Source: an uncultured Collinsella sp.
GTDB taxonomy: Bacteria; Actinomycetota; Coriobacteriia; Coriobacteriales; Coriobacteriaceae
Reading direction: 5' to 3'
DNA: 13,172 nt
Assembly (NCBI GenBank): GCA_900545875.1
Contig: URAQ01000020.1
Coordinates: forward strand, 1 to 13,172
The notes under the pieces were generated by a model, which made no database searches, had not been told where the DNA came from, and saw only the letters and a list, made by a program, of their open reading frames with translations. Both the position numbers and the translations under genes were made by a program. Of the stretch, positions 6,757 to 13,172 are shown one piece after another. Position 1 is the stretch's first letter, and every line of letters begins with the position of its first letter.

Positions 6757-8276
6757 TGGTCCCTCCTTCCCTGGTACATCGCCGCCTCGAGCACGTGGTC
6801 CTGCGTCACCTGCTCGCTCTCGGCGACATCTGCGATCGTGCGCGCAATGCGAACAAGGCGCACGATGCCACGCCCTGTGAGATGCGTGCGCTTCGAAAGG
6901 CCGAGCACACACTTCTCCGCCGCATCATCGAGCTCAAAGGTCGAAACGACGCCGTCAATGGACCGAGTCTCGTCATCCTCGGCCTCGGCATCCGCATCGT
7001 CCATGCGGGATTCGCGCCAAGCGCGAAAGGCGCGACCGCGCACAACGTAGTCACGTAACTCGGCCGACGACATGCCCTCCGCACCCTCGATAATCACTTG
7101 AGGGTCGGGACGGGTCACATCGATCATCATGTCGATACGGTCGGCCAAAGGACCGCGCAGTTTAGACCGATAGCGCTCGACCATCGCCGCCGAGCAGCGA
7201 CACGGCACCTCGCGATCGCCCAAAAAGCCGCAGGGGCAGGGATTGCTCGCAGCCAGCAGCTGAAAGCGCGACGGGAAGGTAAAAGCCCCGTCGACGCGTA
7301 CGATCCTCACGTAGCCGCGCTCGATGGGCTGACGCAGCGTCTGCAGCACGCCAGTGGGAAACTCGGCAAGCTCGTCCAAAAAGAGCACGCCGCCATGAGC
7401 AAGGCTGATCTCACCCGGGTGCACCGGGCGCCCGCCGCCGATAAGGCCTGCGGTCGAAATACTGTGGTGGGGACTGCGGAAGGGGCGGTGCCCCGCCAAC
7501 AAGCCATCAATGTTCTCACCCAAAACCGAATGGATGCACAGTGCCTCCTGCTGATCCTCAACGGAAAGCTCGGGCAGGATGCCGGTCATACGGCGTGCGA
7601 GCATCGTCTTGCCCGATCCCGGAGACCCGATCATGAGCAAGCCGAGTTCTCCTGCCGCCGCAAGCGCCATGCCGCGTTTAGCGACTTCCTGCCCCAGCAC
7701 GTCTGCATAGTCGAGCTCGGGCTCAAAGGTCGCCTCGACACCCTCGGAATCCAAGTAGTGCCGTGCGGCATCGCCCATGCCGTGAGCAAGCTGAGACAGA
7801 TGGTCGATAAAGCCGCAATCTACGCCCGCGAGTGGCACATGCTGGTCGGACCTGCCGGCGATAAAAGACAGCCCCATGTCGCGAGCCAATAGCTGAAACG
7901 CCACCTCGCCCTTGACGGGAAGCACCGTACCGTCCAGACCAAGCTCACCTGCGATAAGGCAGCGATCGAGGTTGTCACGGGGAATCTGCTCATCGGCCGC
8001 TAGAACCGCGATGGCGATGGGCAGGTCAAAGCCGCTACCGGTCTTGCGGATATCGCCGGGTGCCAGGTTAACGGTAATGCCCGAGCGCGGGATCTCGAAC
8101 CCGGCGGAGCGCATCGCGCAGCGAATACGACCGCGTGACTCCATCACCTCCATACTCGGAATGCCGAGCATCTGGATGCCCGGAACGCCACCGGCAAGCG
8201 AGACCTCGACCGTGACGTGAATCGCCTCGACGCCGCGGATGCAGGCCGCGTGAACGGCAAACGTCTCGAACGCCAT
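6753..8276 (-). CDS. comM: YifB/ComM family Mg-chelatase-like AAA+ ATPase
   Basis: ComM is a hexameric AAA+ helicase that promotes branch migration during uptake of transforming DNA, shown in Vibrio cholerae and Haemophilus. The 507-residue length is standard. The N-terminal domain (MAFETFAVHAACIRG, GIPSMEVMESRGRIRCA, ITVNLAPGDIRKTGSGFDLPIA) occupies about 1-180. Walker A GSPGSGKT is at 217-224 and Walker B GGVLFLDELAEF at 295-306. NPCPCG (345-350) and a following CRC form the family's cysteine cluster. GPLADRID lies at about 375-382, and the C-terminal LSKRTHLTGRGIVRLVRIARTIADV is the expected family block. An acidic insert (DDADAEAEDDE) sits around residue 430. The ATG overlaps the yraN stop by one base (TGATG), with AGGTG upstream. 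A 66-residue upstream extension would lie over yraN and shows no family similarity. Confidence 0.96.
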   Translation of the reverse strand: MAFETFAVHAACIRGVEAIHVTVEVSLAGGVPGIQMLGIPSMEVMESRGRIRCAMRSAGFEIPRSGITVNLAPGDIRKTGSGFDLPIAIAVLAADEQIPRDNLDRCLIAGELGLDGTVLPVKGEVAFQLLARDMGLSFIAGRSDQHVPLAGVDCGFIDHLSQLAHGMGDAARHYLDSEGVEATFEPELDYADVLGQEVAKRGMALAAAGELGLLMIGSPGSGKTMLARRMTGILPELSVEDQQEALCIHSVLGENIDGLLAGHRPFRSPHHSISTAGLIGGGRPVHPGEISLAHGGVLFLDELAEFPTGVLQTLRQPIERGYVRIVRVDGAFTFPSRFQLLAASNPCPCGFLGDREVPCRCSAAMVERYRSKLRGPLADRIDMMIDVTRPDPQVIIEGAEGMSSAELRDYVVRGRAFRAWRESRMDDADAEAEDDETRSIDGVVSTFELDDAAEKCVLGLSKRTHLTGRGIVRLVRIARTIADVAESEQVTQDHVLEAAMYQGRRDQ

Positions 8277-8761
8277 CACGACACCTGCCAATCGAACGCG
8301 TTGTACTGGTGCTCGATCTCGGCGATATGCCCGCCGCGGATGGTGACACCCACAGCATCGAAGCGAATCGCCTTGAGCGGATAATGCTCCATGAGATAGC
8401 AGCTTGCGATGCGGCGGTAGCAGCGTTGCTTTTGGGCGTCCACGGCCTCCTCGGGAAAGACCCGCGTGGTGCAATCCAGGGCGACGCGTCTCGTCTTGAC
8501 CTCGGCCATCGCCACGACATCGTCGAGCTCATCGAGCAGCACCAGATCGGCCTCGCCCTCGGTGCAACGATAGCCCTGCTCCAGCAAGGTGTAGCCGCGC
8601 TCGTTAAAGTAGTCGATGGTGATCAGCTCGCCCAGCATGCCTAGCTCGCGGGGACTGAGTCCCTTGATAAACTCGGGCGTAATCGCCCCGGAGTCGAGCT
8701 CGCCGTTTTCCCAACGCTCCTTGAGCTGCTGCGTCTTGCTCTTTTTGCTTGCGGCACTCAT
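8276..8761 (-). CDS. yraN: UPF0102/YraN family endonuclease-like protein
   Basis: The family has a Holliday-junction-resolvase-like PD-(D/E)xK fold of unproven function and is very often beside comM or rnhB. The 161 residues show GELITIDYF (E45), GEADLVLLD (D72 region, 69-77), EVKTRR (E87, K89), EEAVDAQKQ (104-112) and the FDAVGV strand. The E-D-ExK set expected for metal binding is therefore present. The first ~40 residues are a Lys/Ser-rich tail that most family members (about 120 residues) lack. The ATG is set by AAAGGAG 5-6 nt upstream; a longer reading frame upstream has no support. It is the first gene of the yraN-comM-dprA-trmFO-xerC run. I found no convincing promoter in the 98 nt between the rnhB terminator and this start. 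Confidence 0.92.
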   Translation of the reverse strand: MSAASKKSKTQQLKERWENGELDSGAITPEFIKGLSPRELGMLGELITIDYFNERGYTLLEQGYRCTEGEADLVLLDELDDVVAMAEVKTRRVALDCTTRVFPEEAVDAQKQRCYRRIASCYLMEHYPLKAIRFDAVGVTIRGGHIAEIEHQYNAFDWQVS

Positions 8762-8859
8762 GGGGTCTCCTTTCCCGCACACTGCATTGCCCCGATGATG
8801 AGGGCACCTTTCATGCGGGTAAGTACCGGAAGCAAACCAAAAGCTGACCAAATGCCGTC

Positions 8860-8901
8860 AAAAAACGGGCCGTACGCAACAATGGTGTTGCATACGGCCC
8901 G
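8860..8901 (-). terminator. Strong intrinsic terminator after rnhB
   Basis: Bases 8866-8880 pair with 8887-8901 in a 15-bp stem with a 6-nt loop, followed on the minus strand by six U. The single imperfect pair is C-A on the plus strand but a stable G-U wobble in the minus-strand RNA, so the structure is built for minus-strand transcription. It lies 49 nt after the rnhB stop codon and separates it from yraN. Confidence 0.95.
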
Positions 8902-8950
8902 CTACCAGCAGGTTTATAAAACCCCAGAGGTCCATGTCTCCACAATTGGC

Positions 8951-9739
8951 CTAGAAAAGGCGCTCAGTCTGCAGAAAGTTTCCGCAAAAGCTCACGCGGT
9001 GCAGCGGACAAAGTCCATGTTTGCGAATGGCCTCGATGTGCTCGGGGCTCGCATAGCCCTTCGACTCGGCCAGATGGTACTCGGGATACTCGGCGTCGTA
9101 CTCGACCATCATCTCGTCACGCGTGACCTTGGCCATGATGGACGCCGCGGCGATGCAGGCGATCTTGGCATCGCCCTTCACCACATCGCGCTCGTTGGGA
9201 ACGGCGCCCAAGGGGTTACCATCCATGAGGACGCAGTCGGGTTCAAGTCCCGTATCGGCCACGGCGCCCGCGACGGCAGCGCGGATGGCGCGGGCCATAC
9301 CCATCTCATCGATATCTGCAGGAGCGATATGGCAAAAGCCGATAGCAGTCGCCACCTCGGCAATCTTAACCGAGAGCAGCTCGCGGCGCGCCGGCGTGAG
9401 CTTTTTGGAATCGTTGATGCCCCAGATGCGCGGCTCCATCGGAAGGCACACGGCACACACGGTCAAGGGCCCCGCTACCGAGCCACGGCCCACCTCGTCG
9501 ACGCCCACGACCACGCCATCACCGCCGAGCTCATGCATAAGCTCGTACATGCCGTTGACGCGCTCGCGCTCGGCAAGCTCCTTGGCATGGCGCTTAAGAG
9601 CACGCTCGCAAGCCTTGATCACCTGCTGGCGCGGGTCCTCGCGATAATGCTCCACGAGGGCGGGGATCTCCTCAAACGTGGCGCTCGCCAGCTCGCCGGC
9701 AACCTGCGATGCCGAAACCGAACTCGTCATGTTGGCCAT
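8951..9739 (-). CDS. rnhB: Ribonuclease HII
   Basis: RNase HII nicks RNA in RNA-DNA hybrids and starts removal of single ribonucleotides from DNA. In the 262-residue form the catalytic set is D81 and E82 (GVDEVGRGSVAGP), D173 (LMDGN) and D190 (VVKGDAKIACIAAASIMAKV), with the ribonucleotide-sensing GRG at 84-86. NDSKKL and SKGYASPEH are further family blocks. The first ~75 residues form a helical N-terminal domain like that of the Bacillus enzyme (an EDPR segment followed by charged helices), absent from E. coli RnhB. The ATG at 9739 has AAGGAGG 7 nt upstream; an earlier in-frame ATG at 9757 lies before that box and is less likely. It stands as its own transcription unit between two terminators. 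Confidence 0.96.
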   Translation of the reverse strand: MANMTSSVSASQVAGELASATFEEIPALVEHYREDPRQQVIKACERALKRHAKELAERERVNGMYELMHELGGDGVVVGVDEVGRGSVAGPLTVCAVCLPMEPRIWGINDSKKLTPARRELLSVKIAEVATAIGFCHIAPADIDEMGMARAIRAAVAGAVADTGLEPDCVLMDGNPLGAVPNERDVVKGDAKIACIAAASIMAKVTRDEMMVEYDAEYPEYHLAESKGYASPEHIEAIRKHGLCPLHRVSFCGNFLQTERLF

Positions 9740-9768
9740 ATCGGGGCCTCCTTGCATGCAAATCAGAT

Positions 9769-9798
9769 AAAAAGAAGGGCCACCCGAAGGTGACCCTT
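9769..9798 (-). terminator. Intrinsic terminator after rplS with UUCG loop
   Basis: Bases 9775-9784 pair with 9789-9798 in a 10-bp stem closed by a C(UUCG)G tetraloop, an unusually stable loop, followed on the minus strand by C then five U. One pair is G-U in the minus-strand RNA but C-A on the plus strand, which gives the direction. It is placed about 35 nt after the rplS stop codon. A small extra hairpin (9801-9805 with 9812-9816) precedes it. Confidence 0.93.
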
Positions 9799-9832
9799 TT
9801 GTCCAAACGAGTGGACAGACGCTGCGATCTTC

Positions 9833-10174
9833 TTAGCGCTTCTCGGGGATGCGAGCAGCCTTGCCCACCTTGTCGCGGAGGTAGTACAGCTTGGCGCGAC
9901 GGACGCGACCATGACGGACGACCTCGAGCTTGGCGATCTTGGGGCTGTGAAGCGGGAAGGTACGCTCAACACCGACACCGAAGGAAATCTTGCGGACGGT
10001 GAAGGTCTCACGGGCACCGGCGCCGGCCATGCGGATGACGTCACCCTGGAAAACCTGGATGCGCTCGCGGTCGCCTTCCTTAATGCGGTAGTGGACCTTG
10101 ACGTTGTCGGCAACGCGGACCTGCGGGATGTCCTCGCGGATCTGCTGACGCTCGATTGCGCGGATGTAATCCAT
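9833..10174 (-). CDS. rplS: Large ribosomal subunit protein bL19
   Basis: bL19 sits at the 30S-50S interface and contacts the bridge region. The 113 residues match the family. Visible blocks are the N-terminal helix ([14 protein letters not shown]), [46 protein letters not shown] and [10 protein letters not shown] near the C-terminus. The ATG at 10174 is chosen because AAGGA lies 7 nt upstream; an in-frame TTG two codons earlier would sit directly against that box. In many bacteria rplS closes the rpsP-rimM-trmD operon. Here it appears alone, with its own candidate promoter and terminator, and with a secreted-protein gene upstream instead. Confidence 0.98.
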   Translation of the reverse strand: MDYIRAIERQQIREDIPQVRVADNVKVHYRIKEGDRERIQVFQGDVIRMAGAGARETFTVRKISFGVGVERTFPLHSPKIAKLEVVRHGRVRRAKLYYLRDKVGKAARIPEKR

Positions 10175-10198
10175 GTGCAATTCCTTACTCTTCTAGAG

Positions 10199-10222
10199 GT
10201 GCCGTACCACCTTGGCCGGCAC
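10199..10222 (-). promoter_or_regulatory. Hairpin in the rplS leader
   Basis: On the transcript strand GTGCCG pairs with CGGCAC in a perfect 6-bp stem, and the 12-nt loop can form an inner CCA/TGG helix. It lies 24 nt upstream of the rplS ATG within a predicted leader of about 65 nt. A role in L19 feedback is possible since L19 leaders are known in other phyla, but I cannot assign this one to a named motif. Confidence 0.4.
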
Positions 10223-10243
10223 GTAGTTGAACAAACGTATTCG

Positions 10244-10271
10244 AGTATACACGCCACGACCTTGGCTGCAA
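10244..10271 (-). promoter_or_regulatory. Candidate promoter for rplS
   Basis: On the minus strand a -10 TATACT (10244-10249, 5 of 6 matches) follows a poor -35 TTGCAG (10266-10271, 3 of 6) with a 16-bp spacer. The position suits a short leader before rplS. The weak -35 keeps this tentative. Confidence 0.4.
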
Positions 10272-10291
10272 GAACTATTTTGCCCGTGCGC

Positions 10292-10330
10292 AAAAAGACA
10301 AAAACACGCACTCTTTCTGCACTTATGCGC
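10292..10330 (-). terminator. Weak terminator candidate after the secreted-protein gene
   Basis: Around the stop codon, GCGCA (10326-10330) can pair with TGCGT (10306-10310) across a 15-nt loop. The minus strand then reads through two U-runs (UUUUU-GUC-UUUUU). The stem is short and the loop long, so it may be an inefficient terminator or merely a U-rich tail. Confidence 0.3.
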
Positions 10331-13130
10331 CGTCCGCAGCATCAGTCGTCGGCATCGTCACGGTCGTGCCGGGCGCGATATAGCCGTATTCGAGCAGCAC
10401 CGAAAGCGCATGCTGCTTCCAAGTGGCAAGCTCTTCGTCATTATAGTTGTCATGGGCCCATTCATTCATCGCGTCCTCGGCGTCTTGGGGCACCAGGTCC
10501 TGGCTGTCTGCCATCAGGTACAGGATGCCTAAGATGTCGAAGTCCTGCTTGGTCATCTCTTCCTTGTTTGATGTGCTGATGAGGCCGTGATCGATGCCGT
10601 AGCGGCAGATATCGGTCAAAACGGTAACGAGGCCCGTAGGAATCTGCGAGGCATCCTTCGCGGCTGGGGGCGCGGTGTCGTCAGTTACTGCAGCGGCATC
10701 GTCGCTCGACGGAGCAGACTCAGCCGCGTTCGCATCGGAAGCTGCCTGCTCTCCCTGTGCAGGAGCCGCGCTATCCGTCGTTGCCGAAGAATCGCCCGAA
10801 GAAACGGACGCAACGTTCACCGGTGTCTCGACCACGGTCGCCATCGGGTCGACCGGTGCGGGTGCGGCGATGACCTCGGCCCAATCGGAATACACACCGT
10901 CAATAAAGGCGCGAACATGGAAGGTGCCCGGTTGCGAGATAGTCATCGTACCGTCTGTCGCGACCGAAATGCCCTTGCTCTCGAGCTCCTGGGCCTCCCA
11001 GCTGCAGGCCCTATCGACTTCCTTGCCCGTCGTGTCATAGACCGTAGCCGTCAGGCCTTCGATGCCGTTAAGGTTCTCCTCGACGCCGACGACGGTCTGT
11101 GCCGAGCCCTCGAGTTTGATGTTGCCGTTAAACGGCTCGGGCGCCACGTCACTTACCTTATATTTGTAGGCCGCGGCGTCGATCTCGTCATTGGTCGAGA
11201 CATGCCCGTTCACGTCCACATAGGTGTCCTCGGGGATAAAGTACTTTACGTAGGCGGTGCCGGCCTTTTTACCCACTACGACTTGCTCGTGGGTGACAGG
11301 GTCGGTCTGGATCTCGATGACGTCGGACTTGCATTCCTTGCCCTTTTTGTCCACCACGCGCCAGTCGCCCGACGACTTCACAAAGCCGTAGTAGTCAACA
11401 TCGTCCTCGTCCCTTGCGCGCACGCGATAGGAAGAGATGGGGTCTTCCCCTCCCACCGTAAGCCTTCGGGTCTTATCGGTCTGCAGCGACACGAGAATCT
11501 TGGAGATGGGCTTAATGGGCTGCGGCGTGCCCAACTGCGTATCGACCGTCACCGACTCAAACGACAGATTGGAACCCGTAATGGACATGGGATAGGTCGC
11601 GGCCATGTCATTGAGCACGTTGCACGTGCGCGGGGCGCCACCGTTGCGCGAAGGCACCTCGCGATCGGCCAGGACCGAATTCCAATCGATGGCGCGCACC
11701 ATGTGGTTGTTGGTGCGATGCGACCAGCTCGTGACGTTTCCGGCGGTGGTATCGTAGCCGTCGTCGCCACGATGGGCGATTGAGCGCAGGAACAGGTTCT
11801 GCACGCCGTCGTTCGACCGATCGCCAAAGGTGGTGTAGAACGAGCGCTGGTCATAACCGGCGGTATGGAACTCCTGCACGGCGGCGTTGTCGTCGTAGCA
11901 CTCGCCGTTCATGTTAAAGATGATCACGTCGAACGTCACGCCCACCGGCTGGTCATAGTCCTCGGACAGCGTCGTGGTAGAACTCGTCTGCTTGCTATTG
12001 ACCTGCGTGTGCGCCGGGATCGTCATATTGACGGTAACCGACTGATTGTCCGTCGTGGTGATCGACTGTTCCTCGGTCTTGCTCGCCTCCCACAACTGGG
12101 ACATCGTGGTTTCGGCCGAAAACGAAGTCTCGATCTCCTCGCTCGCTGTTGCGGGCACGCCCAGCGACTCCTTGAGGCTCACCGATGCGCCCCACGAGCC
12201 GCCTTTGGAATACGATGCGGATTCAGAAGTGCTCGTGCCGACCGTCTCCTCGGTACCGCGGGCGAGCGTGATGCTCTGCGAGGCGTCCTCATAGCCGACG
12301 TTAAGTGCCGAGGTAACGAGCTCCTGCTCAGTCTTAGAATCGACAAAGGAATAGCCCGGCGCGTCCTCGGGCGCACAGTTAAGCTTGTTCACGCTGTTGA
12401 GTTGCTGAACTCTAAAGTTATAGAACGCGATGCCAAAGCCATTGAAATCGTACTGGTAGGTGCCGCCGAGCTTGTCGACACAAGCAATGGTGGCATAGAT
12501 GACGTCCTGCTCAGTCGTGTCTTTCGACAGTCCGTCGAGCGGCACGTTTTTACGGAAATCGGAGCCCTTCAGCTTGTGACCGATACAGCCGGCGATATCG
12601 TCGGTCAAGCGCTCGTAGACCGCATTGAGGCTTTTAGCAGATGTCAGACCACTCTGCTTCGATTTGTCGGCGCCGTCGGAATGCTCACCGTTGCCGCCCG
12701 AAAGCGCATCATACAGATAGATGTAGTGACCCTTACCGAAGTCCCTCTCAAAGCCCTTGCCGGCGTGGTCCCAGTACAAAAAGTCACCGGAGTCGTCGCC
12801 TCCGCCATAGCCAAGGACGTTATAGGCAAGCGACGCCCAGTTGGGCAGGACCTTTCTGACGGCGGCCGTATAGAACGAGACGTTGTCGTACATCGAGGTA
12901 CGGCCCTCGAGCTTGCCGTCATCGATATCTACAAACGTGCAGTCGCGATCGTTGACCGTAATGGTGAGCGGGTTGACGACGTCACCATAGAGCTCGTCGC
13001 GCGAATCATCCTGAAGGGCAAAACCGGCTGTCGGCATCCCGCAAAGCGCCGTGACCGCAACGACCACCCAGCACAGGGCCATCCGTACTCCCCGACGCGC
13101 TCGTTGCAAATACCTGGTGAGGTTTTTCAT
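10323..13130 (-). CDS. Large secreted protein with a putative aerolysin/ETX-MTX2-like pore-forming module
   Basis: The 935-residue protein starts at an ATG with GGGAGG 7 nt upstream. Residues 1-38 are a classical signal peptide: RRAR-type basic n-region, hydrophobic CWVVVAVTAL core, probable cleavage after AGFA. Residues ~39-265 are a globular region I do not recognise, with many aromatic residues. Residues ~272-406 are Ser/Thr-rich with alternating polar and non-polar residues: GTSTSESASYSKGGSWGASV, a Gly-Pro turn (LGVPA), ETSFSAETTMS, then VTVNMTIPAHTQV and a closing VTFDVIIFN strand. This order resembles the pre-stem loop and following strands of aerolysin/epsilon-toxin proteins. Two bacterial Ig-like domains follow (~540-639 and ~667-758), then an Ala/Ser/Asp/Thr linker (~760-830) and a helical domain (~831-917). 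No LPxTG or C-terminal membrane segment is seen, so release into the medium is likely. The toxin-fold assignment is inferred from pattern, not alignment; a non-toxic adhesin or surface-binding protein is the alternative. Confidence 0.75.
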   Translation of the reverse strand: MKNLTRYLQRARRGVRMALCWVVVAVTALCGMPTAGFALQDDSRDELYGDVVNPLTITVNDRDCTFVDIDDGKLEGRTSMYDNVSFYTAAVRKVLPNWASLAYNVLGYGGGDDSGDFLYWDHAGKGFERDFGKGHYIYLYDALSGGNGEHSDGADKSKQSGLTSAKSLNAVYERLTDDIAGCIGHKLKGSDFRKNVPLDGLSKDTTEQDVIYATIACVDKLGGTYQYDFNGFGIAFYNFRVQQLNSVNKLNCAPEDAPGYSFVDSKTEQELVTSALNVGYEDASQSITLARGTEETVGTSTSESASYSKGGSWGASVSLKESLGVPATASEEIETSFSAETTMSQLWEASKTEEQSITTTDNQSVTVNMTIPAHTQVNSKQTSSTTTLSEDYDQPVGVTFDVIIFNMNGECYDDNAAVQEFHTAGYDQRSFYTTFGDRSNDGVQNLFLRSIAHRGDDGYDTTAGNVTSWSHRTNNHMVRAIDWNSVLADREVPSRNGGAPRTCNVLNDMAATYPMSITGSNLSFESVTVDTQLGTPQPIKPISKILVSLQTDKTRRLTVGGEDPISSYRVRARDEDDVDYYGFVKSSGDWRVVDKKGKECKSDVIEIQTDPVTHEQVVVGKKAGTAYVKYFIPEDTYVDVNGHVSTNDEIDAAAYKYKVSDVAPEPFNGNIKLEGSAQTVVGVEENLNGIEGLTATVYDTTGKEVDRACSWEAQELESKGISVATDGTMTISQPGTFHVRAFIDGVYSDWAEVIAAPAPVDPMATVVETPVNVASVSSGDSSATTDSAAPAQGEQAASDANAAESAPSSDDAAAVTDDTAPPAAKDASQIPTGLVTVLTDICRYGIDHGLISTSNKEEMTKQDFDILGILYLMADSQDLVPQDAEDAMNEWAHDNYNDEELATWKQHALSVLLEYGYIAPGTTVTMPTTDAADGA
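13014..13130 (-). other. Signal peptide of the secreted protein
   Basis: The first ~38 residues have basic residues at 6, 10, 12, 13 and 16, a hydrophobic stretch from about 17 to 32 and a small-residue cleavage context (TAGFA then LQDD). No lipobox cysteine is at the cleavage point (the Cys at residue 30 is followed by GMP), so a type I signal is favoured over a lipoprotein signal. Confidence 0.8.
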
Positions 13131-13172
13131 CGCAGTCCTCCCGTCAGTTGCCAATGTATTGAACCAACGTAA

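Noticed and set aside
6757..6912. 52-residue upstream extension of dprA
   Set aside because: It lies inside the 3' end of comM in another frame, is Arg/His/Cys-rich and has no ribosome binding site; the ATG at 6756 has one.
8277..8474. 66-residue upstream extension of comM
   Set aside because: It overlaps yraN in another frame and bears no resemblance to ComM N-termini, which begin at the MAFETFAVHA-like segment.
8762..8860. Promoter for the yraN operon
   Set aside because: A TTGACG occurs at the end of the rnhB terminator U-run, but no acceptable -10 lies 16-18 nt downstream. Other hexamer pairs were poorer, so none is called.
8795..9793. 332-codon plus-strand open frame across rnhB
   Set aside because: It is antisense to a gene with all four RNase HII catalytic residues, and it also runs through both terminators.
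10587..11783. 398-codon plus-strand open frame over the secreted-protein gene
   Set aside because: It is antisense to a well-supported gene with a signal peptide and ribosome binding site. The translation is Arg/His/Gly-rich without recognisable domains.
11865..13172. 435-codon plus-strand open frame over the N-terminal half of the secreted-protein gene
   Set aside because: It is antisense to the coding region, with an Arg/Val/Leu-rich composition typical of a reverse-complement shadow in GC-rich DNA.

Overview
The window is a high-GC bacterial chromosome segment in which every supported gene lies on the minus strand, so transcription runs from base 13172 down to base 1. Gene order in transcription direction is: a large secreted protein, rplS, rnhB, yraN, comM, dprA, trmFO, a xerC-type recombinase gene, rpsB, tsf, pyrH, frr and uppS (cut by the window edge). 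The order yraN-comM-dprA followed by rpsB-tsf-pyrH-frr is an actinobacterial type of arrangement. trmFO directly before a xerC-type gene is a Firmicutes-style arrangement and is not expected in Streptomyces or mycobacteria. This mix, plus strong AGGAGG ribosome binding sites and GC-rich codon use, points to Coriobacteriia, possibly Collinsella or a relative. The genus is an inference and was not checked.

Region 1 (10323-13130) holds a 935-residue secreted protein with a clear signal peptide. Its central 130 residues look like an aerolysin / ETX-MTX2-type beta-pore-forming module. Two Ig-like domains, a disordered Ala/Ser/Asp/Thr linker and a helical C-terminal domain follow. This is the accessory, most interesting part of the window.

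Region 2 (8860-10271) has two transcription units, rplS and rnhB, each ended by a good intrinsic terminator. rplS has a candidate promoter and a leader hairpin.

Region 3 (3511-8761) is a tight five-gene operon: yraN (UPF0102), comM (YifB-type AAA+ helicase), dprA, trmFO (tRNA m5U54 methyltransferase) and xerC. Four of the five genes deal with DNA uptake, recombination or resolution, and trmFO modifies tRNA. Neighbouring genes overlap or almost touch. The recombinase seems to begin at a non-canonical AUA codon that overlaps the trmFO stop codon.

Region 4 (1-3502) is the conserved translation and cell-growth cluster. rpsB-tsf is driven from a near-consensus promoter with a roughly 135-nt leader. 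A strong terminator follows tsf. Then come pyrH (TTG start), frr and uppS with 2-nt gaps. No stretch of 300 bases lacks a gene; the longest gaps are 3333-3551, 8762-8950 and 10175-10322. I saw no tRNA, rRNA, CRISPR, insertion sequence or long direct repeat.
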